From contig SYDY01000088.1 of NCBI GenBank assembly GCA_005801425.1, positions 1 through 64,000 on the forward strand: a stretch of 64,000 bases of DNA, in the 5' to 3' direction. A model generated the notes under the pieces. It was not told the origin of the DNA, made no database searches, and saw only the letters and a list, made by a program, of their open reading frames with translations. Source of the stretch: Bdellovibrionales bacterium (lineage in GTDB: Bacteria; Myxococcota; XYA12-FULL-58-9; SYDY01). The first letter of the stretch is position 1. Each line of letters opens with the position of its first letter. Shown in pieces: positions 50,028-59,423 of the stretch. The position numbers were made by a program, and so were the translations under genes.

Positions 50028-50930
50028 ATGAAGAAATCATTGTTGCGAGGAACCCTCGCCCTTTGTGTTGTTGGAACGGTCGCTTGCAATCGTTTGTCTA
50101 CCCCAAAAGAGGAGCCCGCCGCGAAGGCTGAAAATGCCGCCGATTTAAAGGCCGAAGATGTGCCCCCAGGGCCATCGCGGGCCACGGTTGAGGCACCCGC
50201 CGATGTTGCGGCAGCGCCAGCCGATGCCGAAAAAACCGCCAGTGGTTTGGCCTCCAAGGTGTTGACCCCAGGACAAGGGACCAAGAAGCCAGGGCCCGAG
50301 GATGTGGTGGAAGTTCACTACACCGGCTGGACCACCGATGGGAAAATGTTCGATAGCTCGGTGACCCGAGGTCGTCCCGCGATGTTTCCATTGAACCGTG
50401 TCATCAAAGGTTGGACCGAAGGCGTTCAGCTGATGGTTGAGGGTGAAAAACGTCGTTTTTGGATCCCAGCGGCTTTGGCCTATGGCGATGCGCCCCAAGG
50501 AGGTGCGCCCGCAGGTTTGTTGGTTTTTGATATTGAACTTTTGAAAGTTCAAGAGGCGCCCAAGCCTATTCCAGCGCCCGCCGATGTTGCCGCGCCACCG
50601 AAAGACGCCAAGGCGACCAAATCTGGTTTGCACTATAAAGTATTGGAAAAAGGAAAGGGCGCCAAAAAGCCTACAGCAACATCGCAGGTGCGCGTGCATT
50701 ACACCGGTTGGACCACCGATGGAAAAATGTTTGACAGTTCCATGGTGCGTGGCCAACCCGCAACGTTTGGCTTGGATCAAGTCATCAAAGGCTGGACCGA
50801 AGGCGTGCAGTTGATGGTCGAAGGCGAGAAAGCACGTTTTTGGGTGCCTGTTGATTTGGCATACAACAATCAACCTGGTCGTCCTGCGGGTATGCTGGTG
50901 TTTGATGTTGAGTTGCTTGAGATTTTGTAA
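50028..50930 (+). CDS. Lipoprotein with two FKBP-type prolyl isomerase domains
   Basis: Catalyses cis/trans isomerisation of prolyl bonds during folding of exported proteins. The 300-residue protein has a signal peptide with lipobox TVAC and an Ala/Glu-rich linker, then two FKBP domains of about 105 residues. Each shows VHYTGWTTDGKMFDSS, VIKGWTEGVQLMVEGEK, a (W)IP or WVP segment and a closing VFD(I/V)ELL strand. The near-identity of the two domains points to an internal duplication. ATG 50028 is chosen because earlier codons give no signal peptide. In family members the aromatic pocket residues (Y, F, D, W) bind the proline; they are present in both copies. Confidence 0.9.
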   Translation: MKKSLLRGTLALCVVGTVACNRLSTPKEEPAAKAENAADLKAEDVPPGPSRATVEAPADVAAAPADAEKTASGLASKVLTPGQGTKKPGPEDVVEVHYTGWTTDGKMFDSSVTRGRPAMFPLNRVIKGWTEGVQLMVEGEKRRFWIPAALAYGDAPQGGAPAGLLVFDIELLKVQEAPKPIPAPADVAAPPKDAKATKSGLHYKVLEKGKGAKKPTATSQVRVHYTGWTTDGKMFDSSMVRGQPATFGLDQVIKGWTEGVQLMVEGEKARFWVPVDLAYNNQPGRPAGMLVFDVELLEIL

Positions 50931-50965
50931 CAAAACGCATCGACTATGACTCGTACCCCCACCCG

Positions 50966-51011
50966 GCACTTCGTGCCTACCTCCCCCTCGCTACCGCGAA
51001 GTGGAGGTAGG
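50966..51011. repeat. Palindromic repeat with GGCAC and CTACCTCC arms
   Basis: ggcacttcgtgcc (50966-50978) is followed by ctacctcc and, after a spacer, ggaggtag, giving two nested hairpins between the FKBP gene and the LolA-like gene. CCCCCACCCGGC-type palindromes of this sort are widespread REP-like repeats in bacteria. Nothing else is seen in this gap. Confidence 0.45.
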
Positions 51012-51061
51012 ATGTTGCATCTGGCAGTTCTCCCCAATGATTGTTATGTTCGCAATCAATC

Positions 51062-51829
51062 ATGAACTATACAGCCGCCTTATTCTTATTGTTGATTTCT
51101 TCTTCCGCTCAAGCTGCGACACCCGAAGAACGTGGCCTTGAAATTGCACGCATGGTGCATAAAACCAACGAAGGTTTCAAAGGCGAAAAATCCGAATTGG
51201 AAATGATTCTGATCAATGCCCATGGCGATCGCACCGTGCGACGTATGGCGTCGCTCATTCGTGAAGTGGTGGGTGAAGGGGATAAATCGCGTATCGAATT
51301 TCAATGGCCTGCGGATGTGAAGGGAACACGCATGCTCACTTGGAGCCATAAGGCATCCGATGATGATCAATGGTTGTTTTTGCCAGCGGTGAAACGTGTC
51401 AAACGCATTGCATCGCGCAATAAATCAGGATCGTTTATGGGCAGCGAGTTTTCATACGAAGATTTGGGAAGTCCTGAGATCGAAAAATTCAAACACAAGT
51501 TTTTAGGTGATGTGACAGTGAATGGCCGCCCTTGTTGGCGTCTTGAACGGATCCCGGTTGATCCAACAAGCGGATACAGCAAAGAAGTGACGGTGATTGA
51601 TCAAGGCATGATGAATCCTGTTTCTATTGAATATTACGATCGCAAAGGCGATTTATTGAAAACGGGAACTTTTGAGAATTATGCGCAGATCTCGGGCTAC
51701 TTTCGTGTTCAGTCGATCCGCATGGAAAATCACCAAACCAAAAAATCGTCGATTTTAAGTTGGAAATCACGGGAGCTTGGTGTGTCACTTGATGATGCGC
51801 TGTTTGATAGCAATGAGCTTGATGGATGA
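51062..51829 (+). CDS. LolA-like outer-membrane lipoprotein-sorting protein (RND-associated)
   Basis: A 255-residue exported protein: signal peptide NYTAALFLLLISSSAQA then a LolA-like half-barrel. RRMASLIREV, IEFQWPADVKGTRMLTW, DDDQWLFLPAVKRVKRI, SGSFMGSEFSYEDL are typical of the sorting proteins that accompany RND exporters (PF17131-type). It probably carries a hydrophobic cargo such as a lipid. Its TGA overlaps the next start (ATGA), so it heads a three-gene operon with a beta-barrel protein and an MMPL-type exporter. Confidence 0.82.
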   Translation: MNYTAALFLLLISSSAQAATPEERGLEIARMVHKTNEGFKGEKSELEMILINAHGDRTVRRMASLIREVVGEGDKSRIEFQWPADVKGTRMLTWSHKASDDDQWLFLPAVKRVKRIASRNKSGSFMGSEFSYEDLGSPEIEKFKHKFLGDVTVNGRPCWRLERIPVDPTSGYSKEVTVIDQGMMNPVSIEYYDRKGDLLKTGTFENYAQISGYFRVQSIRMENHQTKKSSILSWKSRELGVSLDDALFDSNELDG

Positions 51830-53169
51830 TTCGGAATCTATGCACGTGGATGTTGTGTGTGTGGCCGATGACCGCCCAAGCATGGCCACAATTATCACTT
51901 GAAAGTCGGGGTGAATTGGGCGCTGAATTTCGTAGTTTTACACCCGATGACGATTCAAGCACCCAGGACCTGAATTTTGCGGTGGTAGGACGTTTGGGGA
52001 TTGACGCGTCAACAAAATATATCGAAGCCAAAGGTCTCGCTTTTTTTCGCTATGATGCACTTGATTCTGAACGCTCTAAAATTTTTGTTGAAGATGGCTA
52101 TCTGGAAATGAAGCGCGGTATGCTTCGATTGCGTGCGGGTTATCAACGTTTAAATTGGACGGCCACCGAGGCATTCCATCCTGCCGATATCGTCAATGCG
52201 CGTTACTGGGATAGCACGATTGAAAATCAGGAAAAACTGGGTGAGCCCATGCTTGCGGTGCGCCTCAAAGCGTTGGGTGGCGATGTTGAGTTTTACTATC
52301 GTCCTATTGCGGTCGATCCTGTCTTTCCTTCGACACGATCACGTATGCGGGTGTTTGCACCCATCCATACGGGGGTAGGTGCTGACGTGACGCTGGGCGA
52401 CCCCGTTCGCATGCGTTTTAACGGTGATCTTTACACCGACCATTTTGCTTACGAACAATGGGGTGCGCGCATCCAGCGTTCGTTTGCGGGGGCAGATCTC
52501 GGTGTGCATGTGATGCAGCATCTTGATAGAACCACGCCTGTGGTATTTCTCGATACTACCGAGGCATCATCCCCCAAGGCGCGTATGCTGTTTCAGCCGG
52601 TGACTGTTTTGGGTTTCACCTACGTGCAGGCTTTGGGAAGTTTTTTGATCAAAATGGAAGGGGCGTACCAGTGGTACATGCGCCCCCGTGGCGGGCAGAC
52701 ACCTCTCGGTATGGTTCCTGAACGAAATTACGGATCGGTGGCACTTGGGCTTGAGTATGGATTCAATCATCAGGGCCGTGGAACATCGACATTTATTCTT
52801 GAAGGTCAGGGCATTTTTGGGTTTCCAAAAAATCAGCCGGTGGATGCTTCTATTTTTCTCATACCCCAGGCCAGCCGACCGGTGGGTTTATTGACGCCTT
52901 TGTTTAATCACGATGTCATGTTGGCGTATCGATACAGCTTTGATGATGAATCGAGTACAACCGTTTTGTGTTCAGCGATTGTGGATGTTTTGCGTCCGCA
53001 AGAGTTTTTGTTGACGGCATCGGTGGAGCGTCGCTTGGGCGAAACATGGCTTGCATCGACAGGCGTTCGTGTGGTGCGCATTCCTCCTAAAGATCCAAAG
53101 GCCCCCCAAGGATTTGAAAATATGAATGACGCGCACCAAATCTTTGTTAACGTGAAAAGATATTTTTGA
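51826..53169 (+). CDS. Outer-membrane beta-barrel protein of the RND operon (DUF1302-like)
   Basis: A 447-residue protein with a signal peptide (TWMLCVWPMTAQA) and long runs of alternating strands with aromatic girdles, ending in a final aromatic strand (IFVNVKRYF), as outer-membrane barrels do. In related operons a barrel protein of this type (DUF1302-like) stands between the LolA-like carrier and the RND pump. It begins inside the upstream stop codon. The cargo is unknown. Confidence 0.72.
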   Translation: MIRNLCTWMLCVWPMTAQAWPQLSLESRGELGAEFRSFTPDDDSSTQDLNFAVVGRLGIDASTKYIEAKGLAFFRYDALDSERSKIFVEDGYLEMKRGMLRLRAGYQRLNWTATEAFHPADIVNARYWDSTIENQEKLGEPMLAVRLKALGGDVEFYYRPIAVDPVFPSTRSRMRVFAPIHTGVGADVTLGDPVRMRFNGDLYTDHFAYEQWGARIQRSFAGADLGVHVMQHLDRTTPVVFLDTTEASSPKARMLFQPVTVLGFTYVQALGSFLIKMEGAYQWYMRPRGGQTPLGMVPERNYGSVALGLEYGFNHQGRGTSTFILEGQGIFGFPKNQPVDASIFLIPQASRPVGLLTPLFNHDVMLAYRYSFDDESSTTVLCSAIVDVLRPQEFLLTASVERRLGETWLASTGVRVVRIPPKDPKAPQGFENMNDAHQIFVNVKRYF

Positions 53170-53182
53170 AAGAGAATGATCC

Positions 53183-55483
53183 ATGGGTGACAATCAAAAA
53201 AGCAATCGATTCGTCGAAGGTTTGATCCACGGGGTGACGGAACGTCGTGCTTTGGCGTTTTCGATGGGCGTGTTGCTCGTCCTTGGTATGGCGGCAGGCA
53301 TCAAACACATCGAAACCAATTTTACCCATACCGCATTTTTTCGTCCCGATGATCCGCAGCTCCTCGCACTCAATGCTTTTGAGCGGCAATTCGGCAACGA
53401 TGACATGGTGTCCGTGATTGTACACAGCCCGTCGGGTGTGTTTGATATGGATACCGCCACGTTGATCCAAGAAATTACCGCCAAGATGTGGCGTGTTCCT
53501 CATGTGATCCGCGTGGACTCCATCGCCAATTTCCCGTGGGTACGCGCGGCGGGGGATGACATCGAAATAGAGTCACTTTTTCCCGAAGAGGTGCCGTTAA
53601 CACCTGAGATCCTCAAAGAGCGCGAACATGTGGCCATGAACCATGAATTGCTACCGGGATATCTCGTGAGCAAAGATAGAAAAACCGCTGTGGTGTTTGC
53701 ACGGATCCGCCCATGGTTTGACGATAAACCTGAAGTGGAAGCGGTGATCGAAAAAACCCGTGAAGTGGTTCAAAGTGTAACACGCGGTGATCACGTCTTT
53801 CATATCGGGGGTGGGCTCGCCATCACCTATGCATTTCGCGAGAGTTCAACCCAAGATGCAACGAGGCTTTCGCCCGTTGTTCTCGGCATGGTAATACTGT
53901 TCTTAAGTCTTACGTTTCGACGCTTGGGTGGCGTGGCTTTGCCCCTGGTGGTTGTTGTATCGGCCGCACTTTGTGCGATGGGCGCGGCCGGCTGGTTTCA
54001 TATCGAAATTACAAGTTTGACCATGGCAGTGCCGCAGATCCTGATTGGCATTGCGTTGGCTGATTCGGTTCACATTCTTGTGACGTTTTATCAAGGACGT
54101 GGGAGTGGCTTGAGTAAGTTGGAAGCGGCGAAGTTCTCGTTCCGGAAAAACTTTCAACCCACGTTGCTCACCAGTGCGAGTACGGCTTTGGGTTTTGTGT
54201 CGTTTGCGGGGGCTGATCTTCCACCGGTATCGGGCTTGGGTTATCTCGCTGCGACTGGGACCATGATTGCGTGGGTTCTCACGTATCTGCTGCTTGGGCC
54301 GCTTATGGTGTGGTGTCCATCGCGTGGCGATCGCAATGCGAAGGTGGATGACGATTTACAACCCATCATGCCGTGGGTTGCTCATTACACCTCATGGATT
54401 GTTGAATACCGTTGGTGGGTGATTGGTGGGTTTGCAGCACTCTCGGTATGGGCCACAGGGCTTACTTTACAAAATCGTGTGAATTCGGATCCCTTTCAAT
54501 ATTTTGCCAAAGGCTATTGGCTGCGTGAACCCAACGATTTTGTATTGGCCAATTTGAGCGGCGCCGTCGGCTTTGAGGTGGTGATTGATTCAGGCAAAGA
54601 AGATGGGATCAAGTCACCTGAGTTTTTAAACAAAGTGGAGATATTGGAGAAGAAGGCGCTGCAATTGGAAGGCGTCAATAGGGCGGTGTCTATCATTGAT
54701 TCGATTCGCCAAACGAACCGTGCGTTGCATGGTGGTGACAATGCGTTTTACAATATCCCAACGTCGTCGGAAGAAATCGCCCAGGTCTTGTTTCTATATA
54801 CTATGGGGCTTCCCCAGGGCATGGATATGAACGATCGGATGACCGTTAAAAATGATGCCATGCGTTTGACGTTACTCACGACAGTCACTGATTCCGAACG
54901 ATGGATGGACACAGCCCATGCGATTGAATCGATCGCCAAAGAACTAGGTCTTAAGGCACAGATCACAGGCAAAGGAACGCTTTATCAAAGTATGAATGAA
55001 TATGTCGTTCATTCGTTTATCAAATCGCTTTTGATCGCACTTGTTCTGATCTCTTTGATGATGGTGATCTTCTTTAAATCGTGGAAATTGGGCCTTCTGT
55101 CGATGTTGCCCAATATTTTCCCTTTGATTATCGGGGGCGCGGTGCTGCACATGATGGGCATCAGCCTTGATATTGGAACGATGTTGGTGAGTAGCGTGTG
55201 TTTGGGTATTGCTGTTGATGATACCATTCATATTCTCGCCAATTTCAATCGTATGCGATCGCAAGGGATGTCAGAATACGAAGCGATGTCCAGGCTTTTA
55301 AGCAACACGGGTTTGGCTTTGGTGGTAACCACATTGGTTGTTGTGGCAGCCTTTGGAACATTGGCCTTCGGCACATTTCAACCCAATGTGTATTTTGGGA
55401 TGATGACAGCGATTATTCTTTCGGTAGGCCTTGTGGCTGATTTGATGTTTCTTCCGGCGCTGCTGGTGCACAAGAAAACGTAG
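53183..55483 (+). CDS. RND-superfamily exporter, MMPL type
   Basis: A 766-residue inner-membrane protein with two halves, each a large periplasmic loop after TM1 and TM7, and about 12 membrane helices. GIALADSVHILVTFYQG and GIAVDDTIHILANFNRMR are the conserved TM4 and TM10 segments with the proton-relay Asp. It sits 13 bases after the barrel gene and completes the operon, likely exporting a lipid or other hydrophobic molecule. The stop codon falls inside a palindrome at 55480-55507. Confidence 0.9.
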   Translation: MGDNQKSNRFVEGLIHGVTERRALAFSMGVLLVLGMAAGIKHIETNFTHTAFFRPDDPQLLALNAFERQFGNDDMVSVIVHSPSGVFDMDTATLIQEITAKMWRVPHVIRVDSIANFPWVRAAGDDIEIESLFPEEVPLTPEILKEREHVAMNHELLPGYLVSKDRKTAVVFARIRPWFDDKPEVEAVIEKTREVVQSVTRGDHVFHIGGGLAITYAFRESSTQDATRLSPVVLGMVILFLSLTFRRLGGVALPLVVVVSAALCAMGAAGWFHIEITSLTMAVPQILIGIALADSVHILVTFYQGRGSGLSKLEAAKFSFRKNFQPTLLTSASTALGFVSFAGADLPPVSGLGYLAATGTMIAWVLTYLLLGPLMVWCPSRGDRNAKVDDDLQPIMPWVAHYTSWIVEYRWWVIGGFAALSVWATGLTLQNRVNSDPFQYFAKGYWLREPNDFVLANLSGAVGFEVVIDSGKEDGIKSPEFLNKVEILEKKALQLEGVNRAVSIIDSIRQTNRALHGGDNAFYNIPTSSEEIAQVLFLYTMGLPQGMDMNDRMTVKNDAMRLTLLTTVTDSERWMDTAHAIESIAKELGLKAQITGKGTLYQSMNEYVVHSFIKSLLIALVLISLMMVIFFKSWKLGLLSMLPNIFPLIIGGAVLHMMGISLDIGTMLVSSVCLGIAVDDTIHILANFNRMRSQGMSEYEAMSRLLSNTGLALVVTTLVVVAAFGTLAFGTFQPNVYFGMMTAIILSVGLVADLMFLPALLVHKKT

Positions 55484-55507
55484 CGGCGCAGCAAGCTGTG
55501 CCGCTAC
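55480..55507. repeat. REP-like palindrome GTAGCGGC over the exporter stop codon
   Basis: gtagcggcgcagc and gctgtgccgctac form a hairpin with one mismatch, covering the TAG stop of the RND gene. It is close in design to the GTAGGGGC copies (57800, 63026). No U-run follows. Confidence 0.55.
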
Positions 55508-55570
55508 ATTTATGAGAAAATTACGCATATTTCTTGCGATACTTATGTGCAATGCCGTAGTCCTTCGTAG

Positions 55571-56413
55571 GTGACGACCTATACAGTGATAAGCCCTTCG
55601 GGATCTTCGTGGGCGGTGGATATCCGCGAAACTTTTGAACAACGTGGTTTGATCTGGATATTTGCGATCAAAGAATTGTCGGCACGTTATCGGCAAACGC
55701 TTTTGGGCCCCCTGTGGTTTTTTTTGCAGCCTTTGCTGATGACAGGCGTTTTTACGTTGATTTTTAGCAAGATGTTGGGTGTTTCCACGGGGCGAGCGCC
55801 CGCGGGGTTGTTCTATTTGTCCGGTCTTGCACTGTGGACGTATTTTTCACAGGTGGTGACTGCCCTTGGTACGGGGGTTCGTTCACACGGGGCATTGTTT
55901 CGCAAAGTATATTTCCCGCGTCTTACGATCATGGCGGCACCTCTGGTGTCCAATGCGGTGCAGTTGGTAATGCATATCACGACATTTTTTGTTGTGGCGC
56001 TACTTTCAGGACCGGCCGGTGTTTCCTCTCTTACAATATCGCCATGGGCCGTGCCTCTTCTTCCTCTCATTTGTGTGTATGTGGCGCTGATGGCTTTGGG
56101 TGTGGGGCTTGTGATTGCTGCAATGAGCATCCGATTTCGCGACTTACACAGTTTGGTTACTTTTCTACTCCAGATGTGGATGTTTGGTACACCGATTATT
56201 TGGGACACAGCGCCTGGGGGTGAGCGCTGGCGCTTCATTTTAGATCTGAACCCTATGGCATGGCCTATCCGTGCATTTCGCGGATTGTTTTTAGATACAT
56301 CAATGCCCACGTCGAGAGAGATTATTTTTGGGAGTATGATCACGATATTGCTCATCGCGGTGGGAATTGTTTTATTTCGTCGTGCGGTTCGCGACGGTGT
56401 GGATGTTTTATGA
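55571..56413 (+). CDS. wzm: ABC-2 polysaccharide/O-antigen export permease (Wzm type)
   Basis: A 280-residue inner-membrane permease with six hydrophobic helices. KELSARYRQTLLGPLWFFLQP and the later MWMFGTPIIWD, NPMAWPIRAFR are the Wzm/TagG signature. Start GTG 55571. Its TGA overlaps the ATG of the ATPase gene. Together they export a lipid-linked glycan across the inner membrane, with the glycosyltransferase gene next door. Confidence 0.9.
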   Translation: MTTYTVISPSGSSWAVDIRETFEQRGLIWIFAIKELSARYRQTLLGPLWFFLQPLLMTGVFTLIFSKMLGVSTGRAPAGLFYLSGLALWTYFSQVVTALGTGVRSHGALFRKVYFPRLTIMAAPLVSNAVQLVMHITTFFVVALLSGPAGVSSLTISPWAVPLLPLICVYVALMALGVGLVIAAMSIRFRDLHSLVTFLLQMWMFGTPIIWDTAPGGERWRFILDLNPMAWPIRAFRGLFLDTSMPTSREIIFGSMITILLIAVGIVLFRRAVRDGVDVL

Positions 56414-57639
56414 ATCAGCCTGTTACCGTGCGTGCCGAAGGTTTGTCTAAGCACTATGTGCGTGGACGCAATAGCGACATGACGTCTGTTTTTGATCGAT
56501 GGATGAAACGACCTGATCAAGGTTTTTTCGCCATCAAAGATGTAAGCTTTGAATTGCGTCGTGGTGAAGTGGTGGGGTTGATAGGGCGCAATGGTTCAGG
56601 CAAATCGACGTTATTTAAAGTATTGTCGCGTATTACCACTCCAAGCCATGGCCGTGCCGAAATTTTTGGGCGATGTGCCACCATGCTTGAAGTGGGAACC
56701 GGGTTTCATCCTGATTTAACTGGGCGTGAAAATATTTCGTTAAGTGGCCAAATTTTAGGTATGCGACCTCATGAAATCGCAAAAAAGTTGGATAGCATTA
56801 TCGACTTTTCGGGTGTGGGTGAATTTCTTGATACACCCGTGAAGCACTATTCGTCGGGTATGTACGTGCGCCTGGGGTTTGCGGTCGCTGCCCATCTTGA
56901 TGCCGATGTGTTGCTTGTGGATGAAATCCTGGCTGTGGGCGATCAAGCGTTTCAACAAAAATGTTTGCAAACCATTGCGGGCATTGGACGTGAAGATCGA
57001 ACGGTGGTGTTGGTCTCTCACAGCATGCCCAATATTGTGAGCGTTTGCGATCGTGCTTTGCGGCTTGAGGGAGGTCACTTGGTTGATTTTGGACCCGCAC
57101 GTGATGTGGTGACGGCCTATTCACGTGAAGTGGCAGGATCGATTCCATATCGTGAATGGAGCGCGGATGAAGCGCCTGGCGATGCCATTGCGCGTTTGCG
57201 TTCAGTGCGTGTGATTGATGAATCGGAAAACACGCACGCGGTGATCAAATGCCATCGCGCATTTTGGATTGAAGTGACGTACACTTCCACAAATACAAAA
57301 AGAGTGCCTTGCCCATCTTTTCGTATGTTCAATGTGGATGGGCATCGGATTGTTGCAGGCATTTGTCCCATGGAATTGGTGGAACGTCGCGCCGATGGCA
57401 TGTTTGTGGCCAGGGCCCGGGTTTCCTGTGATGTTTTGGATGATGGCACATACACACTTGGGATCTGTGTGAGCAGTTTTTATCCAGGCCGTGAGCATGT
57501 CAAAGCGGATGGTGTGGTGGGCTTTGGTCTCTCGGTGGTTGATCACCATGGAAAACCGCGTGAACGGGCAGTCTTGCAGGCGATCACACGCATCCCTGTT
57601 TCATGGGGAAGTGGTTCTGTTCAAGCGATGATCGCCTAA
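56410..57639 (+). CDS. wzt: ABC ATPase for polysaccharide export with Wzt-C-like domain
   Basis: A 409-residue ATPase driving export by the Wzm partner. Walker A GRNGSGKST, a Wzt/TagH-typical MLEVGTGFHPDLTGRENI, the signature YSSGMYVRLGFA, Walker B VLLVDEILAVGD and switch VSHS are present. The C-terminal 120 residues (FRMFNVDGHRIVAGICP, GTYTLGICVSSFYPG) form a beta-sandwich like the glycan-recognising Wzt C-domain. ATG 56410 overlaps the permease stop; the long upstream frame is an artefact. Confidence 0.92.
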   Translation: MNQPVTVRAEGLSKHYVRGRNSDMTSVFDRWMKRPDQGFFAIKDVSFELRRGEVVGLIGRNGSGKSTLFKVLSRITTPSHGRAEIFGRCATMLEVGTGFHPDLTGRENISLSGQILGMRPHEIAKKLDSIIDFSGVGEFLDTPVKHYSSGMYVRLGFAVAAHLDADVLLVDEILAVGDQAFQQKCLQTIAGIGREDRTVVLVSHSMPNIVSVCDRALRLEGGHLVDFGPARDVVTAYSREVAGSIPYREWSADEAPGDAIARLRSVRVIDESENTHAVIKCHRAFWIEVTYTSTNTKRVPCPSFRMFNVDGHRIVAGICPMELVERRADGMFVARARVSCDVLDDGTYTLGICVSSFYPGREHVKADGVVGFGLSVVDHHGKPRERAVLQAITRIPVSWGSGSVQAMIA

Positions 57640-57652
57640 GGATGCTCTAATT

Positions 57653-58798
57653 ATGTCGCAACAACGGACCTTGCTCGTTATTTCAGGCACACCACACGCT
57701 TTGCGTGGCAACGATGTGGTTGGGTGGGGCCCCACGGTTCGTGAACTTTCACATCTTGGTTCTCGTTATCATCTTGTTCACATTGCACCGCTAAGTACCG
57801 TAGGGGCACAGCTTGCTGCGCCCCCTTCTTATTTACCCTACACATGCCCTGTGCGTTTTGTTTCTGTCCCCATGGTGGGTGGTGCACGGTTTTGGAATAA
57901 AATCAGTGTTTTTCTTGCCTTTTTTCCAACAGCCCTTGCGATTGCGCGTGAGGCACGAAAAGCAGATCTGATCCATGTGCGAGGCCCTCATGCCATTGCG
58001 ATGCTTGCCGTGTTGCTATTGGACTTACTTCGGTTCAGAAAACCTTGTTGGCTTAAATATGCCGGTACTTGGAAAGCATACCATCAAGAGCCATGGTCGT
58101 TTCGCGTTCAGCGTAAGATTTTTGAACGCGCGCGTAAACATTGCTTTGTGAGCGTTAATGGCGAATCGCAAGGGTCCCATATTCATGGATTTCTTAATCC
58201 GTGCGTGACATCCTCTGATATACGCAATGCACATGAAATGCTGAAACAAAAGTGTTTGTCTGAACCACTGCGATTGGTGTTCGCCGGACGTGTCGACGAA
58301 GGCAAAGGGATTGCGATTGCAATTCGTGTTTTAAAAAGGCTTTGTGATGCAGGGATTGCTGCTGAACTTGACGTGATCGGAGATGGTCCGTTGCGCGCTC
58401 AGGTTGAACGTGACGTCCATGGTTTCGATCTTACAACACGCTGTCGCTTTCATGGGTGGCAGCCTGTTCGTGTTGTTCATGCGATGTTTAAGCAAGGTCA
58501 TTTTCTTGTCCTCCCCTCTTATGGAGAAGGTTGGCCTAAGGTGGCCGGTGAGGCGATGACCTATGGCTGTGTTCCCATTGTGGCAGACACGGGCAACACA
58601 TTGGATGTTCTCTCCGATGCGCCATACCCGCTTGTTGTTTGCGAACGCAATGAAATCGCTTTTGCTGAACGTATCAAAAATATTATTGAAGTACCCGGGC
58701 GTTGGGATAAACTTTCAGCCTATGCACAAAAACGTGCACCCGATTTTTCATACGAGCATTTCATGGAACGCATCACAGGACTTCTTGAAGCGGTCTAA
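57653..58798 (+). CDS. GT4-family glycosyltransferase
   Basis: A 381-residue cytoplasmic or peripheral glycosyltransferase of GT-B fold: an N-terminal acceptor domain, then FAGRVDEGKGIAIAIRVL, VIGDGPLR, FHGW, and the nucleotide-sugar segment VLPSYGEGWPKVAGEAMTYGC with the E-x7-E pattern of GT4. It follows the ABC pair and probably extends the exported glycan. A REP-like palindrome (57800-57824) lies in frame inside it and encodes VGAQLAAPP. The sugar is unknown. Confidence 0.85.
   Translation: MSQQRTLLVISGTPHALRGNDVVGWGPTVRELSHLGSRYHLVHIAPLSTVGAQLAAPPSYLPYTCPVRFVSVPMVGGARFWNKISVFLAFFPTALAIAREARKADLIHVRGPHAIAMLAVLLLDLLRFRKPCWLKYAGTWKAYHQEPWSFRVQRKIFERARKHCFVSVNGESQGSHIHGFLNPCVTSSDIRNAHEMLKQKCLSEPLRLVFAGRVDEGKGIAIAIRVLKRLCDAGIAAELDVIGDGPLRAQVERDVHGFDLTTRCRFHGWQPVRVVHAMFKQGHFLVLPSYGEGWPKVAGEAMTYGCVPIVADTGNTLDVLSDAPYPLVVCERNEIAFAERIKNIIEVPGRWDKLSAYAQKRAPDFSYEHFMERITGLLEAV
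57800..57824. repeat. REP-like palindrome inside the glycosyltransferase gene
   Basis: ggggcacagc and gctgcgcccc pair with one mismatch around tt, preceded by gta. It is the GTAGGGGC family, here within coding sequence and in frame. Confidence 0.5.
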
Positions 58799-58803
58799 GA
58801 GCA

Positions 58804-59361
58804 ATGTTATGCAATGGACGAGCCGCATGGGTGGGGAATTCCGTGCGATTATTAATTTTGTTTGTCATTTTTTTCTTTTCATATCCTGCAAATGCTTATG
58901 CCAGTAGTATTGCTGGCCGTTACGTCTATTCCGGTCAACGTGTTGAAGACGAAGCGCGCATTCGGCAAGCGATTGATATTTCTGTAAAACCGATGAATGC
59001 GCTTTTACGTCCTATCGCGCGTATGAAACTCACAAGACGCAATGTTGTGATCTCTGAACTCGAATTGCGTGACCAAAATGGAAATATGTTTGTGCGCATG
59101 GATAAAAAAGAAGCAACCATGCCAAATAATGGGGTGCAAGGTGATTACATTGCTACCGATGGAACTCCCGTGAAGTTATCTCATCGTGTGAGCCAAGATG
59201 TTTGGACACAAGTTTATAGAGGTGATGGGGGAACACAAACCCATGTATTTACCCGCCAGCCCGACGGGATCTTACGCATGGAGGTGAGCGTTGAAAGCAA
59301 GCGACTTGCGATCCCGCTGCGCTATGTCTTGCGATTTGTTCCAAGTGTTCAGTCGATATAA
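58804..59361 (+). CDS. Exported protein of unknown function
   Basis: A 185-residue protein with a signal peptide (LLILFVIFFFSYPANAYA). Start may be ATG 58804 or GTG 58831/58843. The mature part is beta-rich (IAGRYVYSGQRVEDEARIRQ, RRNVVISELELRDQNGNMFV) with even strand spacing and no cysteines. It follows the glycosyltransferase by five bases, so is likely in its operon and may work in glycan assembly or display. No family is recognised. Confidence 0.7.
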   Translation: MLCNGRAAWVGNSVRLLILFVIFFFSYPANAYASSIAGRYVYSGQRVEDEARIRQAIDISVKPMNALLRPIARMKLTRRNVVISELELRDQNGNMFVRMDKKEATMPNNGVQGDYIATDGTPVKLSHRVSQDVWTQVYRGDGGTQTHVFTRQPDGILRMEVSVESKRLAIPLRYVLRFVPSVQSI

Positions 59362-59423
59362 GCACAACGCAAGTGCGATAATGACGATAACTTATTTATA
59401 CCTCGTGCAGGGGTGAGACATCA

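Noticed and set aside
56260-56409. Fifty-codon N-terminal extension of the Wzt ATPase
   Set aside because: It overlaps the permease gene in another frame; ATG 56410 overlapping the permease stop is the natural start.
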